The translations under genes were made by a program, and so were the position numbers. A stretch of 15,645 bases of DNA from JBFGCM01 sp041581135 (GTDB lineage Bacteria; Actinomycetota; Acidimicrobiia; Spongiisociales; UBA5794), in assembly GCA_041581135.1 (NCBI GenBank), contig JBFGCM010000083.1:1-15645 (forward strand), written 5' to 3'. The notes under the pieces were generated by a model that was not told where the DNA came from, did not search any database, and saw only the letters and a program-made list of their open reading frames with translations. Positions 1 through 7,132 of the stretch are shown here, piece after piece; the first letter of the stretch is position 1, and every line of letters starts with the position of its first letter.

Positions 1-1749
1 GCGTTCGTGTGCGTGAACGGTGGCCTCCTTCCGGGCCGTGGCGAGATCCCACACATCGAGAGAAGTCCTCCCCAAGCTGCCGGCGACGGCCATCGTATGG
101 TCGGCTGCGAGTACCAGCCGTGTGCCACCGGGCGCCTCATGTTCACCCGGACCTACGACGGTGGCCGCCAGGAGGCGCCTGGTGGCGAGGTCCCAGACCT
201 CCATGCCCCTCAGACTCAGTGTGATCAGGCGTAGGTCGGCGGTGATCGCCAACGCCGAGGTCCCGTGGACATGAGCGGTTTCCAACCGGCCTACCTCTCG
301 GCCCCTGGACAGGTCCCAGAGGTACACATGAGGATCGAAGTCCGCTCCGGCGGCAAGCAGGTTCCCGTGGGGAGCGATGGCGAGGGCGCTGATCGCGCGG
401 GACAGCTCCGAGGGTCGCTCTTCGGAGTCGGCAAGGAGCGTCGCGCTCGATCTGCCGGAGGCGACGTCCCAGACTTGGATCGAGCGGTCGGCGGCGCCGG
501 TCACCACCAATGCCTGGTCGGGAGTTGCCACGAGGTGGGCCACGGAGCCCGAATGGCCATGGGCCTCGTCAGATCCGACAACGGTGAGGTCCCAGATCCG
601 GATGCTGCCGTCGGTGTGGCCGGTGGCCGCCTTGGTCATGTCGGCAGTACACGCCACTGCTTCGCTCTCCGCCGCGCCCCTGGCCCTGCGGCGCTCACCG
701 GTGGCCAGGTCACAGACCACGAGCACCTCGGGCGAATGGCCCACTACCACCGCATACCGGCCACCGCGTGCGATCGTGATCGCCGATGCGGCCAGGTCGC
801 CCAACTTGGCCGAGCTGGCCCAGTTGCCATCCTCCCATTCATGGAGCTTGAGCTCCACTGAGAATTCGAAGGCCTGCCGGCCATCGGGGGTGAGTGCCAT
901 CGGTGGTTCGAGCCAGTAGCACCTACCTTGGCTGATGGTGCTGCCGCTTTCGACATCCCATACCCGGGCGTCGGTGCCCTCCCCGGGCTCATGCGCGGGC
1001 ACCGTCACTGCCAGGACACGACGGTCGTCCGCCCAGCGGTAGATCCGAACTCCTCGCCTGTGAACTCCTCGCCTGGTGCCGGCCGGGCCTTGGTCGGACC
1101 CTCCGATGTCGATGGTCGAGATCAGCCTGCCGGTCGCCAGGTCCCACGTTCGAACGGTGTCATCGTCGCCTGCAGAGATGACCTGGTTGCCATCGCTGTT
1201 GATCGCGACCTGAGCGACACCGCCGCTTCCATCGGGGTACCCGCCATGGCCTTCGAGCACCAGTCTGGTCGCTCCGGATGGCATATCCCAGACCCGGATC
1301 GTCTTGTCAGTCGAGCCAGAGACGACCGTCCTGCCGTCAGGGGTGATGGCCACATCTTGCACCCAGTCCGTATGTCCGCTGAGGGTCGCTTCGAGGACTC
1401 CGGAGCTCACGTCCCAGACCCGCACGGACGCGTCGTAGGAGCCCGACACCAGGCGACTTCCATCGCCGGTGAACATGACCGTGCGCACCGACCCCGCATG
1501 GCCCGACAGGATCTGCCGAACGGCGCCGCCCGGCCGGGTCAGACTCGCCGTGATCGGCGTCAGCTCGCCCCGACCGGCGAGCTGCGCATGAGTGATGAGT
1601 CGTCGAACAGCCGGATCGGTTTCCTCGAGGAGGCGGCCGCAGACCTGGCTGGACAGCTGCGTCGGATCACTCGCCAGGCAATGGGCGGAGAGGGCGATCG
1701 CATCCCTCATCAACTCGAAGGAGGCCCGTAGCTCGGGAGTTGGCCGCAC
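1..1749 (-). CDS. WD40 beta-propeller protein, C-terminus cut by the window edge
   Basis: One frame is open from 1785 down to base 1, giving about 583 residues with no stop; the 3' end lies outside the window. From about residue 78 it consists of WD40 repeats: GH dipeptides, PDG turns and closing WD dipeptides recur, with VWD, IWD, LWD or TWD seen near bases 1415, 1290, 1145, 955, 590, 470, 315, 190 and 10. Residues 5-75 (ELRASFELMRDAIALSAH, then CLASDPTQL and a TPSLT-like stretch) match my memory of the linker before the propeller in NB-ARC/STAND ATPase-WD40 proteins. No Walker A or NB-ARC sequence precedes it, because an in-frame TGA lies at 1783-1785. I chose GTG at 1747-1749 since GAGGAAG sits 6 bases upstream; TTG at 1780-1782 and ATG at 1708-1710 are alternatives. 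No signal peptide is seen. A role in protein binding is inferred from the fold only. It may be a truncated relic of a larger STAND protein. Confidence 0.85.
   Translation of the reverse strand, partial: MRPTPELRASFELMRDAIALSAHCLASDPTQLSSQVCGRLLEETDPAVRRLITHAQLAGRGELTPITASLTRPGGAVRQILSGHAGSVRTVMFTGDGSRLVSGSYDASVRVWDVSSGVLEATLSGHTDWVQDVAITPDGRTVVSGSTDKTIRVWDMPSGATRLVLEGHGGYPDGSGGVAQVAINSDGNQVISAGDDDTVRTWDLATGRLISTIDIGGSDQGPAGTRRGVHRRGVRIYRWADDRRVLAVTVPAHEPGEGTDARVWDVESGSTISQGRCYWLEPPMALTPDGRQAFEFSVELKLHEWEDGNWASSAKLGDLAASAITIARGGRYAVVVGHSPEVLVVCDLATGERRRARGAAESEAVACTADMTKAATGHTDGSIRIWDLTVVGSDEAHGHSGSVAHLVATPDQALVVTGAADRSIQVWDVASGRSSATLLADSEERPSELSRAISALAIAPHGNLLAAGADFDPHVYLWDLSRGREVGRLETAHVHGTSALAITADLRLITLSLRGMEVWDLATRRLLAATVVGPGEHEAPGGTRLVLAADHTMAVAGSLGRTSLDVWDLATARKEATVHAHER
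1047..1075. repeat. 15-bp in-frame tandem duplication in the WD40 gene
   Basis: GAACTCCTCGCCTG occurs at 1047-1060 and again at 1062-1075. In the minus-strand reading frame it yields two near-identical pentapeptides (RRGVH, RRGVR), an insertion in a loop between blades. Confidence 0.8.
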
Positions 1750-1755
1750 GCCACG

Positions 1756-1762
1756 CTTCCTC
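1756..1762 (-). promoter_or_regulatory. Ribosome binding site for the WD40 gene
   Basis: On the minus strand GAGGAAG lies 6 bases before GTG at 1747-1749. It supports that start over TTG at 1780-1782, whose nearest purine run (AGGAGA) is about 18 bases away. Confidence 0.45.
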
Positions 1763-1838
1763 GCTGGCTGCTCGGGACGCAATCAGATGCGTTCCCGAGC
1801 TTTCTCCTGAAGGTACCAAGCTCTTCCGTCGCCGCTAG

Positions 1839-2060
1839 GGACCAAAGTCAGGCATTCACACGTGGATGCTGGTCCGGCCCCTCTCGGACGCCACCGGCAG
1901 CACCGACGACTCGGCGCATCTACGGAACACTGCGACTGGTGAGGACCTCCGCAACCTGCGTGGCCACGTGGATGGTGAGACAGTCGTGTGCAACCCCGAT
2001 GGCACGACAACCCTCACCGCCTCGAGCGGACAGTTCGGGCTGACGTGGGTGGTGACCTAA
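1839..2060 (+). pseudogene. Decayed WD40-repeat fragment
   Basis: A plus-strand frame opens after TAG at 1836-1838 and closes with TAA at 2058-2060; the first ATG is at 1866. The later part reads like a degraded propeller blade: DSAHLRNTATGEDLRNLRGH, then NPDGTTTLTASS, and WVV where VWDV would be expected. The spacing from GH through PDG to the terminal W fits one WD40 repeat. Third codon positions are mostly G or C, as in a former gene. It is far too short for a propeller and has no evident ribosome binding site. I read it as the C-terminal remnant of a WD40 gene on the strand opposite to the WD40 gene next door. A small expressed protein or a chance frame remains possible. Nothing else recognisable lies between 1750 and 2057. 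Confidence 0.45.
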
Positions 2061-2063
2061 CGT
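2058..2063 (+). promoter_or_regulatory. Putative -10 box of a leaderless promoter for the S13 peptidase gene
   Basis: TAACGT is followed by six bases (GGCGGG) and then ATG at 2070. No Shine-Dalgarno run sits at a normal distance, and the geometry fits transcription starting at the A of ATG. The box overlaps the TAA that ends the WD40 fragment. Confidence 0.45.
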
Positions 2064-2069
2064 GGCGGG

Positions 2070-3380
2070 ATGCATCCGTCACACCGCGTGGTGATCGTCT
2101 CGACGACGGTCCTGCTGCTCGCCGCCCTAGCTGCGCCAGCTGGAGCTACGGCGCCGTTCGAGCCGGCTGCAGAGGCGGCTCGGCGCTGCGTCACGCACTC
2201 CGATCTCGGTGCGGCCGACGCCACTCCCTCGGCGTCGCTGCGAGCCGCGGTCGACACCGCATTGGCCGACGAGCGTCTGACGGGTGTGGGGCTGGGCCTT
2301 TCCTTGTGGGTCGAAGGGTTTGGTGAGATCGAGGCGGTGAATCCGGAGCTGCGGCTGCGGCCTGCGTCGAATCAGAAGCTTCTCACTGCGATGGGGGCGC
2401 TCGAGGTGCTGGGTCCCGACCACGTCTTCACGACCAAAGTGCGCGTCGTGGGGCCGGTCGATGACGGCGTGTTGGACGGAGACCTCTACCTCGTCGGGGG
2501 TGGTGACCCGAGCCTGGCCTTCACGGGCCCGGGCTCGCTCGAGACCCTGGCAGCGTCGGTGCGGGCGGCTGGAATCACGGACGTACGCGGCACCGTGTAC
2601 GCCGACGAGAGCCGTTACGACGACCTGCGGCGCGCCAACGGCTGGTCGTCCTCCGTTGCTCCGGCGTGGGTCGGTTCCTTGTCCGCTCTCACGGTTGACG
2701 AGAACCGATACCGTGCCGATGCTCCGTTTCTCGCCGATCCGGCCCGCTACAACGCCGCTCAGTTCGTGGAGCTGTTGGGCGCGGCGGGAGTCGGCGTAAA
2801 CGGAGGCGTGGCCGCGGCGAAAGTCCCGCCTGGTGCAACGATCATCGCTCAGATCGAGTCACCCCCGCTCCGCTCACTGCTCGTCGAGGTGCTCCGAGAG
2901 AGCAACAACACCTACGCCGAGCTGCTGGTGAAGGAGATCGGTCGCGCCCGGCACGCCCAGGGAACGACGGCGACCGGACTGGCCGTGATCGCCGACGCGC
3001 TCGCCATGTTCTGTCTTCCGGAGACGATCTTGCAGCAGGATGGCTCCGGGCTCAGCCACGGCAATGCCCGGTCGGCACGCAGCTGGCGTCAGTTCCTCCA
3101 GGCGGCCCAGGCCCGGCCGTGGTGGAGTCACTTCGTCGCGGCACTGCCGGTGGCGGCGGAATCCGGGACGATCGAGAACCGGTTCGTGGAAACCGAGGCC
3201 GCGGGGAATCTCCGCGCCAAGACCGGGACCATCACCGGCCTGCGGTCGTTGTCGGGCCTGCTCACCACCGCAGGGGGACGACGGGTCTTCTTCTCGGCAG
3301 TCGTCGACGACGACAACCCGCGTCCTGCGATGGCGGCGATCGACGCCCTCCTCGTCTCGGTCGCCGCCGACGAGTCCTAG
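2070..3380 (+). CDS. dacB: D-alanyl-D-alanine carboxypeptidase / PBP4 family (peptidase S13)
   Basis: A 436-residue exported penicillin-binding protein that trims or cleaves peptidoglycan cross-bridges outside the membrane. Residues 1-28 form a Sec-type signal (basic start, hydrophobic VVIVSTTVLLLAALAA, AxA site ATA at 26-28). All three serine-acyltransferase motifs are present: SNQK at 100-103 with the nucleophile Ser100, SNN at 278-280, and KTG at 384-386 inside LRAKTGTITGL. GGGDPSL at 143-149 is typical of S13 proteins and belongs to the long insert between the first and second motifs. The length is normal for the family. Start ATG at 2070 is supported by the signal peptide directly after it. 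The gene converges on the ACT-domain gene with an 83-bp gap containing a hairpin. The family is clear; whether carboxypeptidase or endopeptidase activity dominates cannot be told from sequence. Confidence 0.95.
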   Translation: MHPSHRVVIVSTTVLLLAALAAPAGATAPFEPAAEAARRCVTHSDLGAADATPSASLRAAVDTALADERLTGVGLGLSLWVEGFGEIEAVNPELRLRPASNQKLLTAMGALEVLGPDHVFTTKVRVVGPVDDGVLDGDLYLVGGGDPSLAFTGPGSLETLAASVRAAGITDVRGTVYADESRYDDLRRANGWSSSVAPAWVGSLSALTVDENRYRADAPFLADPARYNAAQFVELLGAAGVGVNGGVAAAKVPPGATIIAQIESPPLRSLLVEVLRESNNTYAELLVKEIGRARHAQGTTATGLAVIADALAMFCLPETILQQDGSGLSHGNARSARSWRQFLQAAQARPWWSHFVAALPVAAESGTIENRFVETEAAGNLRAKTGTITGLRSLSGLLTTAGGRRVFFSAVVDDDNPRPAMAAIDALLVSVAADES

Positions 3381-3431
3381 ACGCGCCGCAGCCGTCTCCC
3401 GTGACGTGGTGAACCACGCAGACCGACGGCC

Positions 3432-3450
3432 CGAGCCGGGGTCCGGCTCG
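3432..3450. terminator. Hairpin between convergent genes
   Basis: CGAGCCGG and CCGGCTCG form a perfect 8-bp stem with a 3-base loop (GGT). It lies between the convergent ends of the S13 peptidase and ACT-domain genes. No T-tract follows on either strand, so it is at best a GC-only, bidirectional terminator of the kind common in actinobacteria. Confidence 0.5.
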
Positions 3451-3463
3451 AGGGCAGTACCGG

Positions 3464-3844
3464 TCAGTCGGAGAGATGCCTCCGGGCCTGCTCGGTGTCG
3501 TCCACTGCCAGCGCAAACCGGAGCTGCCCGTTGATCGTCCCGAGCAGATAGATGCCATCGATGTTGACACCGGTCGCCGCCAGCGCTTCGGCCATGTCGG
3601 CAAGCGCGCCGGGCTGATCGTCGAGAACGGCGGTGACCACTCGGTGTTCGTTGAAGGCGACACCGGCGTCATTGAGGACGCCGCGAGCAGCCTCCTCGCG
3701 GTCGACCACCATCTTGACGATTCCTTCGGGTCCCATCGTGACTGCGGCAAGCGACTGGATGTTCACGTTGGCTTTGCCGAGCTCACGAGTCAGCGTGGCG
3801 AGTTGGCCGGGCCGGTTGGCGAGGCTTACTGAGAACTCAATCAC
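3464..3844 (-). CDS. Tandem ACT-domain protein
   Basis: A 126-residue protein made almost entirely of two ACT-like ligand-binding domains. The first begins MIEFSVSLANRPGQLATLTR with NVNIQSL following; the second has VVTAVLDDQPGALADMAEAL followed by GVNIDGIYLLG. The PGxLA loop after strand one and the NI(Q/D) segment before strand two are the usual ACT features. Stand-alone ACT pairs generally sense amino acids or related small molecules; the ligand cannot be inferred here and no enzyme domain is attached. The start is GTG at 3844 (reverse strand), placed directly at the first beta strand, with a TANNNT box 6 bases upstream. It is divergent from the M24 peptidase gene, 75 bp away. Confidence 0.85.
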   Translation of the reverse strand: MIEFSVSLANRPGQLATLTRELGKANVNIQSLAAVTMGPEGIVKMVVDREEAARGVLNDAGVAFNEHRVVTAVLDDQPGALADMAEALAATGVNIDGIYLLGTINGQLRFALAVDDTEQARRHLSD

Positions 3845-3850
3845 AGCTAC

Positions 3851-3856
3851 AGCTTA
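3851..3856 (-). promoter_or_regulatory. Putative -10 box of a leaderless promoter for the ACT-domain gene
   Basis: On the minus strand TAAGCT is followed by six bases and GTG at 3844-3842. No purine-rich ribosome binding site lies between them. Confidence 0.45.
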
Positions 3857-3905
3857 GGTTGTCCGACGGGTGTGGGTCCACCCGGTGAATTGTGGTTCGG
3901 AACGC

Positions 3906-3911
3906 TACGTT
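3906..3911 (+). promoter_or_regulatory. Putative -10 box of a leaderless promoter for the M24 peptidase gene
   Basis: TACGTT lies 8 bases before ATG at 3920, with no Shine-Dalgarno sequence between. It supports 3920 over the upstream GTG at 3872 as the start. Confidence 0.4.
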
Positions 3912-3919
3912 GGCGCCTC

Positions 3920-5146
3920 ATGACCCTCCGCGACCTGGCCGGACTGCGGGACCAGATCCTGTTGGAGCGCCTCGATCTGATCGTGCCCCGCGTGATGCAT
4001 CGAACCGGCATCGACTGCTGGATCGTGGCGGCGCGGGAGTACAACGAAGACCCGGTACTCACCACCATGCTCCCGTCGGACTGGTTCAATGCCAGGCGCC
4101 GCACCGTCCTCGTGTTCACCGACTACGGACGAGAACGGGCCGCCATCGCTCGCTACGACGTCGGCGACGCGTTTCGGGGTGTCTGGGACGGCACCGGTGA
4201 CCAGTGGCTGGCGGTGGCGCACCACGTGGCTGCGGCGGGGCCGGACCGCATCGCCGTCAACGAGTCGTCGACCTTCCCGCTGGCCGACGGGCTCTCGTCG
4301 TCGGAGGCGGCGGCACTGCGTGCTGCTCTGGGTGCCGAATCGGGGCAACGCATCGTGTCGGCGAACGACCTCGCCGTCGGCTGGCTGGAGACCCGGTCCC
4401 CGACCGAGATGGCCCACTACCCCGCCCTGTGCCGGCAGGCCCATGAGCTGCTGGCGCGGGCGCTCTCCCCGGCAGTGGTGATCCCCGGCATCACTTCCAC
4501 CGAGGACGTCGCCTGGTGGCTCCGCGAGGAATCGACCAATCAGGGATTCCGATGCTGGTTCCACCCCACCGTCTCCGTGCAGCGCCCCGAAGGTCGAGAA
4601 CGTCGCTCGTTTACCGCCGCTCCCCCTGACGTCATCATCGAGCGCGGAGATCTGCTCCACATCGACTTCGGCATCGAGCACCTCGGACTCCACACCGATC
4701 AGCAGCAACACGCCTACGTGCTGCGGCCCGGCGAGTCGGCGCCTCCATCCGGGCTGCGCACCGGCCTCGCCGCCGCCAACCGGGCACAGGACCATCTCCT
4801 GGCACAGTTCGCCACCGGCCGCACCGGCAACCAGATCTTGGGCGCCGCTCTGGCCGCGGCGCGCACCGACGGCATCGACGCGATGGTCTACTCCCACCCC
4901 ATCGGCCTCCACGGACACGCCGCAGGACCCACCATCGGCTTGTGGGACGCCCAGGTGGACGTGCCTGGCGCCGGAGACCACGCTGTCTGGCCGGACACGG
5001 CCTACTCGATCGAGCTGTCGGCTACCGTCCCGATACCGGAGTGGGACGGCCGGCACGTCCGCATCATGCTGGAGGAGGACGCCTACTTCGATGGAGATCG
5101 CATCGAGTACTTGGACGGCCGCCAGACCGAGTTCTGGACGATCTGA
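3920..5146 (+). CDS. M24 family metallopeptidase (Xaa-Pro aminopeptidase-like)
   Basis: A 408-residue cytoplasmic protein with the two-domain build of aminopeptidase P/creatinase relatives: an N-terminal creatinase-like domain (about 1-160) and a C-terminal pita-bread fold (about 165-408). The dinuclear metal ligands are all visible: Asp249 in HIDFG, Asp260 in HTDQQQHAY, His326 in SHPIGLHGH, Glu365 in SIELSA, and Glu385 or Glu386 in IMLEEDA. An active hydrolase is therefore likely; removal of N-terminal residues next to proline is the usual reaction, but M24 members vary and the substrate is not known. GTG at 3872 would add 16 residues that look like leader DNA, so ATG at 3920 is preferred. 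The ABM-like gene follows 45 bp later on the same strand. Confidence 0.88.
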   Translation: MTLRDLAGLRDQILLERLDLIVPRVMHRTGIDCWIVAAREYNEDPVLTTMLPSDWFNARRRTVLVFTDYGRERAAIARYDVGDAFRGVWDGTGDQWLAVAHHVAAAGPDRIAVNESSTFPLADGLSSSEAAALRAALGAESGQRIVSANDLAVGWLETRSPTEMAHYPALCRQAHELLARALSPAVVIPGITSTEDVAWWLREESTNQGFRCWFHPTVSVQRPEGRERRSFTAAPPDVIIERGDLLHIDFGIEHLGLHTDQQQHAYVLRPGESAPPSGLRTGLAAANRAQDHLLAQFATGRTGNQILGAALAAARTDGIDAMVYSHPIGLHGHAAGPTIGLWDAQVDVPGAGDHAVWPDTAYSIELSATVPIPEWDGRHVRIMLEEDAYFDGDRIEYLDGRQTEFWTI

Positions 5147-5191
5147 CCCGATGGCGGCCGGTACGCTCCGGTGGCGACCAAGGAGGGCTGC

Positions 5192-5506
5192 ATGAGCGTC
5201 ATGGTGACGTACACCGTCAAGGAGGACCGCGTCGAGGAGAACGAGGCGCTGGTGCGCGCCGTGTACGAAGAGCTGGCATCGATCGGCGATGCAGGGATCC
5301 ACTACGCCACCTTCCGCAAGGACGATGGGCGTACCTTCGTCCACGTCGCCTTCTTCGACGGTCCGGAGAGCCGCGAGGCATTGGGGAAGACGGCCGCCTT
5401 CCAAGCCTTCCAGTCCGGCATCGAGGAGCGCTGCGAGGTGCCGCCGAACCCCGAGCCGCTGCACCGCATCGGCTCGTGGAACCTGGGCTTGCCCGGAACG
5501 AGCTGA
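5192..5506 (+). CDS. Small ABM-fold (antibiotic biosynthesis monooxygenase-like) protein
   Basis: A 104-residue protein resembling the dimeric alpha-beta barrel ABM/YgiN family. It shows VMVTYTVKEDRVEENEALV at the start, a central HYATFRKDDGRTFVHVAFFD strand pair and an AFQAFQSGIEERC helix near the end. Such proteins include quinol monooxygenases and many members of unknown function; no cofactor site can be identified. ATG at 5192 is chosen because AAGGAGGG at 5180-5187 precedes it, although the spacing of 4 bases is short; GTG at 5171 would swallow this ribosome binding site. It converges on the TauE/SafE gene with only 2 bp between stops. Confidence 0.7.
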   Translation: MSVMVTYTVKEDRVEENEALVRAVYEELASIGDAGIHYATFRKDDGRTFVHVAFFDGPESREALGKTAAFQAFQSGIEERCEVPPNPEPLHRIGSWNLGLPGTS

Positions 5507-5508
5507 CC

Positions 5509-6246
5509 TCAGAAGAACAGCATGCGCACGGCGGCAGCCACCGCCGCGACCACCAGTATCCACCGCACCCACCCGGCGCCGCGTCGCATGGCAAGGCGGC
5601 TGGAGATGAAGGCACCGGTCGAGTTCCCGGCTGCCAGGGTCAACCCCAGTGCCACATCGACCTGGCTGGCTCCGGCGAAGATCGTCAAGGCGACCGTGCT
5701 GTAGACGGCGATGATCACCACCTTGGCAGCGTTGCCGGTGACGAGGTCGAGCCCTCCCCCCAACACGAGGCCGGCGAGCAGCAGGAAGCCGACGCCGGCC
5801 TGAACGAACCCGCCGTAGAACCCGATGGCGATGAAGGCCACCGTCGTCCACGGTTGGCGGAGCACCGCCTGGCGCTCCTCCACCCAGCGGCTGGGGCGGA
5901 GCACCACCGACACCGCCACGAAGAGAATCACGACCGCGAACACCCTTCGCATGACATCCGCCTCGATCTGGGTGGCCACCCATGCTCCACCGGCGGCGCC
6001 CAGGGTCGCCGGCAGCACCAGTACCCGGACGACCCGCCACGGCACGGCTCCCCCCCTGGCGAAGTTGAGCGATGCCACCACGTTGGCGAGCAGAATCGCC
6101 ACCCGATTCGTGCCGTTGGCAACGGTCGCTCCGACCATCTCGACGAGGATGGGGATCGTGATGGCGGAACCACCGCCGGCGACCGTGTTGACGAACCCGG
6201 CAGCGACTCCGGCGAGGAAGAGCACGAGACCGGCGCCTAACGACAT
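5509..6246 (-). CDS. TauE/SafE family membrane permease (DUF81)
   Basis: A 245-residue integral membrane protein with about seven to eight hydrophobic helices. The first half has GFVNTVAGGGSAITIP, and the second repeats the pattern with GFYGGFVQAGVGFLL, the paired glycine-rich signatures of the TauE/SafE family. Relatives move sulfite, sulfoacetate or other organic anions out of the cell, but the substrate is not readable here. ATG at 6246 (reverse) is chosen as it begins the first membrane helix; upstream in-frame GTG and ATG codons would add a non-hydrophobic extension overlapping znuC. It follows znuC by 31 bp on the same strand but has its own TANNNT box, so it may be transcribed separately. 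Confidence 0.85.
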   Translation of the reverse strand: MSLGAGLVLFLAGVAAGFVNTVAGGGSAITIPILVEMVGATVANGTNRVAILLANVVASLNFARGGAVPWRVVRVLVLPATLGAAGGAWVATQIEADVMRRVFAVVILFVAVSVVLRPSRWVEERQAVLRQPWTTVAFIAIGFYGGFVQAGVGFLLLAGLVLGGGLDLVTGNAAKVVIIAVYSTVALTIFAGASQVDVALGLTLAAGNSTGAFISSRLAMRRGAGWVRWILVVAAVAAAVRMLFF

Positions 6247-6254
6247 GGCGCCGG

Positions 6255-6260
6255 ATGCTA
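6255..6260 (-). promoter_or_regulatory. Putative -10 box of a leaderless promoter for the TauE/SafE gene
   Basis: On the minus strand TAGCAT stands 8 bases before ATG at 6246. No ribosome binding site is visible, which fits a leaderless message starting between znuC and this gene. Confidence 0.4.
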
Positions 6261-6277
6261 GAGAGACCCTGTGCCGC

Positions 6278-7132
6278 TCAGTGGAGTTCCGAGCCGGGCA
6301 GCTCGGGGTGGATCGCACGCTCCAGGTGGACGTGCCGGCCGGCCACGGGCCGATGAGCCGGGTCGTCCACGAAGAGCCGATCGCCCTCGAACGTGAGAAT
6401 CCTCGGCCCGTACGCTGCTGCCAGGTTGTCGGCGTTGATCACGTCTTGCGGCGCCCCGGCCGCCACCACACGACCAGACATGAGCACGACCAGATCCGCT
6501 GCTTCGGCTTCCCCCAGATCATGCGTCGTCACCACGACGGTCTTCCCGGCGTCTCGCTCGCTGCGGATGACGCCTTCGATGGTGAGGGCCGATACGAGGT
6601 CGAGACCGGTGGTGGGCTCGTCGAGCAACAGGAGCTCGTGAGCCTGGGCTAGTCCCTGCGCCACGAACACCCGCTGGCGTTGGCCGCCTGACAGCTCGCC
6701 GATGTGCGCGGTCGCGAGATCGTGGATGTCGAGGCGATCGAGTGAAGCATCGATTCGCTCCTGATCCCGATCGCCCATCGGACGCCATGAGCCGGTGCTG
6801 GCGTACCGGCCCATGGACACGATCTCGCGCACAGTGACCGGCATCGCCTCGTTGACCTTTCTCGCCTGCAACACGTAGCTCACCTGGTTGCGTACCTTGG
6901 AGGGCTCGTCGCCCAACACGCTGATCCGTCCGGCCACCGGCGCCTTGAGACCGGCTATTGCGTTGAGGAAGGTCGACTTTCCCGACCCGTTTGGACCGAT
7001 GATGGCGGTCACCTGCCCCCGGGGCAGGGTCACCGAGGACGTATCCAGTGCGACCTGGTCTCCGTAGGCGAGGACGAGATCCTCGGCGGCCACGGCCGGC
7101 CCGGGATGGACTCTCCTACGTGACCGCTTCAT
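6278..7132 (-). CDS. znuC: Zinc/manganese ABC transporter ATP-binding protein
   Basis: A 284-residue ABC ATPase that would power metal uptake with the permease and binding lipoprotein encoded divergently. Walker A GPNGSGKST is at 46-54, Q-loop Gln89, signature LSGGQ at 147-151, Walker B LLLLDEP at 167-173 and switch His204 in TTHD. The sequence between the Q-loop and signature (VREIVSMGRY) resembles metal-type ATPases of the ZnuC/MntB group. The last 25 residues hold five histidines (260, 267, 269, 275, 284), possibly a metal-sensing tail. ATG at 7132 lies inside the 3' end of the Fur-family gene, overlapping by 17 bp, so the two are cotranscribed; GTG at 7093 is an alternative start nearer the ABC fold. 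The metal is inferred as zinc from the neighbours. Confidence 0.9.
   Translation of the reverse strand: MKRSRRRVHPGPAVAAEDLVLAYGDQVALDTSSVTLPRGQVTAIIGPNGSGKSTFLNAIAGLKAPVAGRISVLGDEPSKVRNQVSYVLQARKVNEAMPVTVREIVSMGRYASTGSWRPMGDRDQERIDASLDRLDIHDLATAHIGELSGGQRQRVFVAQGLAQAHELLLLDEPTTGLDLVSALTIEGVIRSERDAGKTVVVTTHDLGEAEAADLVVLMSGRVVAAGAPQDVINADNLAAAYGPRILTFEGDRLFVDDPAHRPVAGRHVHLERAIHPELPGSELH

Noticed and set aside
265..1731. Two plus-strand frames of 198 and 267 codons
   Set aside because: They are the reverse of the WD40 gene; their recurring VPD motifs are simply the complement of the WDL codons.
3872..3919. Extended N-terminus of the M24 peptidase from GTG at 3872
   Set aside because: The added 16 residues do not look like a domain or signal, and a TANNNT box lies 8 bases before ATG at 3920.
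3905..6040. A 711-codon open frame on the minus strand
   Set aside because: It lies antisense to the M24 and ABM-like genes and runs into the TauE/SafE gene out of frame; its translation is rich in Arg, Gly and Pro with no domain pattern. It is a GC-bias shadow.
4942..6240. A 432-codon open frame on the plus strand
   Set aside because: It overlaps the end of the M24 gene out of frame, the ABM gene out of frame, and runs antisense through TauE/SafE; no protein family is recognisable.
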